A stretch of DNA of 57,949 bases, from assembly GCA_022792135.1 (NCBI GenBank), contig JAAWAM010000006.1, forward strand, positions 1-57,949, in the 5' to 3' direction. This DNA comes from Clostridia bacterium (GTDB lineage: Bacteria; Bacillota; Clostridia; TANB77; CAG-508). The notes under the pieces are model-generated. The model did not search any database. It was not told the DNA's origin and saw only the letters and a list, made by a program, of their open reading frames with translations. Shown here one piece after another: positions 56,671-57,949 of the stretch; position 1 is the stretch's first letter; every line of letters starts with the position of its first letter. The translations under genes and the position numbers were made by a program.

Positions 56671-57752
56671 TTAAATTTCCTTAAACTACGTACTACGGTT
56701 TTTTGGGGGTCGGTGTAAGTAGGGTAGGGAGTTTTTATTTTTTTTCCCTTGTAGTCAAAGGTGAATACTATTGACTGGCAAAAATATTCATGATTGACTA
56801 CTACAAATTTATCTTCCTTCAGAAGGACTTTTGAAAAAAGTGTGGAAAAGTTATCAACTGTAACAGAACACTTTTTTTCAAGGGTGCTTTTTTGTAGAAT
56901 AACAATGTTAGAGCTATTATTGTTATAGATTACAATGTAGAATTCATTACATGTAATGAATTCCTCTTCTGCAGTAAGAGAAGTGATTTGTTTATATGTT
57001 GACATATCAAACAAATCCCTATCTCCAAGGATGATATTTTGATAAAAAGTTATTTTTGAATAGATACATGGAATTATTAAAGTTCTATTTTCTATTGAAA
57101 ATAGTCCTTCTTTTCCATTTTGATGTAAGCTTATAAAGCTATGCTTATAACTGTCTAATTTATCGAAAATTATAGGTAGGATTAACTTTCCATCAAAAGA
57201 AAACAATCCCATTTTTCTATTTAAGACAACTTGAAAAAGAGAGTCGTCATCCCAAATATAGATTTTATCAAAGATCACAGGTAGGATTAACTTTCCATCA
57301 AAAGAAAACAATCCTTCTTTATGATTTGTTCTCACTTTTATAACTTTATTTGAAAAGTTATATTCGATGAAATTATATCCTACAGGAATTATCATATTTC
57401 CCTTGAAAGAATAAATTCCTTTTTTTTCTTCCAAACCAACTTCAATAAAGTTATAAAAGAAACGAAGATGCGAATATTTAGGAGGAAGGATTTCTATTCC
57501 AGTGTATGAATAGACTCCTTGTGTCTTATCGTCATCTAGGTGAACGATAAGAAATTTTTCTGTAGGTATAATATTAAAGTGTTCTACAGATAGTAAGCAT
57601 TTTCCTTCATAGGAATATACCCCCTTTTTTCCGTTCAAAGCAACAATTATAACTTGATTGTCCAACAAAATATTGTCATATTCTGCTGTTAACTTTTTTG
57701 TGTTAATAAAATAAATCGATACTTTAAAATTCTTATGAGTTACAATTGCCAA
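56661..57752 (-). CDS. WG-repeat protein without membrane anchor; 5' end unclear
   Basis: 363 residues from TTG 57752. At least six WG-like repeats of about 45-50 residues are visible (NGKKGVYSYEGKCLL, DKTQGVYSYTGIEIL, EKKGIYSFKGNMII, NHKEGLFSFDGKLILPVIFDKI, NRKMGLFSFDGKLILPIIFDKL). Two repeats share a stretch coding for LFSFDGKLILP almost base for base, at about 57170-57205 and 57288-57315, so the array expanded recently. No signal peptide or helix is seen. TTG 57752 has no ribosome binding site, and the same frame continues upstream as EILPIEFLNIIICQEKN, which looks like another repeat end. See findings for the start problem. Confidence 0.8.
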   Translation of the reverse strand: MAIVTHKNFKVSIYFINTKKLTAEYDNILLDNQVIIVALNGKKGVYSYEGKCLLSVEHFNIIPTEKFLIVHLDDDKTQGVYSYTGIEILPPKYSHLRFFYNFIEVGLEEKKGIYSFKGNMIIPVGYNFIEYNFSNKVIKVRTNHKEGLFSFDGKLILPVIFDKIYIWDDDSLFQVVLNRKMGLFSFDGKLILPIIFDKLDSYKHSFISLHQNGKEGLFSIENRTLIIPCIYSKITFYQNIILGDRDLFDMSTYKQITSLTAEEEFITCNEFYIVIYNNNSSNIVILQKSTLEKKCSVTVDNFSTLFSKVLLKEDKFVVVNHEYFCQSIVFTFDYKGKKIKTPYPTYTDPQKTVVRSLRKFKKN

Positions 57753-57857
57753 GTTTTTTTCTTGGCAAATGATAATGTTAAGAAATTCGATTGGAAGAAT
57801 TTCTTTTTCATATTATAGGAAAGTTCTATTTTTTAATAAAAAGAATGCAAAAATAAA

Positions 57858-57876
57858 AGGCATAATGAATATGCCT
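57858..57876 (-). terminator. Rho-independent terminator after ssb
   Basis: On the minus strand AGGCATA, a five-base loop and TATGCCT, followed by TTTTATTTTT. It lies 21 bases after the ssb stop, so ssb ends its transcript here and no rpsR follows directly. Confidence 0.75.
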
Positions 57877-57896
57877 CAAAATATAATATTTTGAAG

Positions 57897-57949
57897 TTAA
57901 AATGGTAAGCTGTCATCATCTTCAATATTATCAAAATCATAACCATAGA
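57897..57949 (-). CDS. ssb: C-terminal tail of single-stranded DNA-binding protein (partial)
   Basis: The last 16 codons on the minus strand read YGYDFDNIEDDDSLPF and then stop (57897-57899). An acidic tail ending in DDD..LPF is the hallmark C-terminal peptide of bacterial SSB, which recruits PriA, RecO, RecQ and other partners. The rest of the gene lies beyond the right edge. Identification rests on this short tail only, but the motif is distinctive. In many Firmicutes rpsR follows ssb; here a terminator and a WG-repeat gene do. Confidence 0.75.
   Translation of the reverse strand, partial: YGYDFDNIEDDDSLPF

Overview
The window is AT-rich DNA of a Gram-positive, spore-forming Clostridia-type bacterium. 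The gene set supports this: spoIIE, two CotF-like coat proteins, mecA, radC-mreBCD-mrdA-minC, rpoB/rpoC with Firmicutes-like architecture, strong AGGAGG ribosome binding sites and many TTG/GTG starts. The long pairs of SdrD/SpaA/DUF11-type surface proteins suggest a host-associated, probably gut, lineage. I cannot name the species.

Layout. 1-6100: end of a membrane protein, a ZIP metal transporter, pcrA, two coat proteins, an M23 peptidase and mecA (minus strand). 6300-12700: DUF4321 protein, radC, then the cell-shape cluster mreB-mreC-mreD-mrdA-minC. 12680-13480: two small minus-strand genes of unknown role. 13670-34700: two paralogous two-gene loci (A1-B1 and A2-B2) for very large surface proteins. 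They are separated by a decayed IS3-family element, a pseudogene remnant and a prepilin-like protein with a formylglycine-enzyme-like C-terminus. 34760-48750: AAA-ATPase/nuclease-like protein, spoIIE, a WG-repeat protein, an unknown tail-anchored protein, acpS, tatD, htpX and lemA (minus), a 3D-domain protein, exoA, an AI-2E-type transporter and a small exporter. 48820-56640: rpoB and rpoC, without the usual rplJ-rplL upstream. 56661 to the end: a minus-strand WG-repeat protein and the last codons of ssb.

The most striking result concerns the codon CGG. Reading all the genes by eye (about 17,000 codons), I find dozens of out-of-frame 'cgg' triplets but only four in frame. Each of the four lies exactly where a well-conserved protein breaks, and each break is repaired by skipping the C and reading the following GGA or GGG as glycine (+1 shift). 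The genes are the ZIP transporter (1033), mreB (7614), the prepilin-like protein (24248) and the AAA-ATPase (35459). This fits CGG being an unassigned codon, with no tRNA-Arg(CCG), at which ribosomes shift +1. If so, these genes, including normally essential mreB, are expressed through CGG-directed frameshifting. A shared sequencing artefact is the main alternative, but the identical signature at four sites argues against random error.

Other notable items are three copies of a 31-nt palindromic REP-like element (two as an inverted pair between rpoB and rpoC), an 18-bp palindrome upstream of the ZIP gene, an orphan minC without minD, and a WG-repeat gene whose reading frame runs upstream of any usable start codon.
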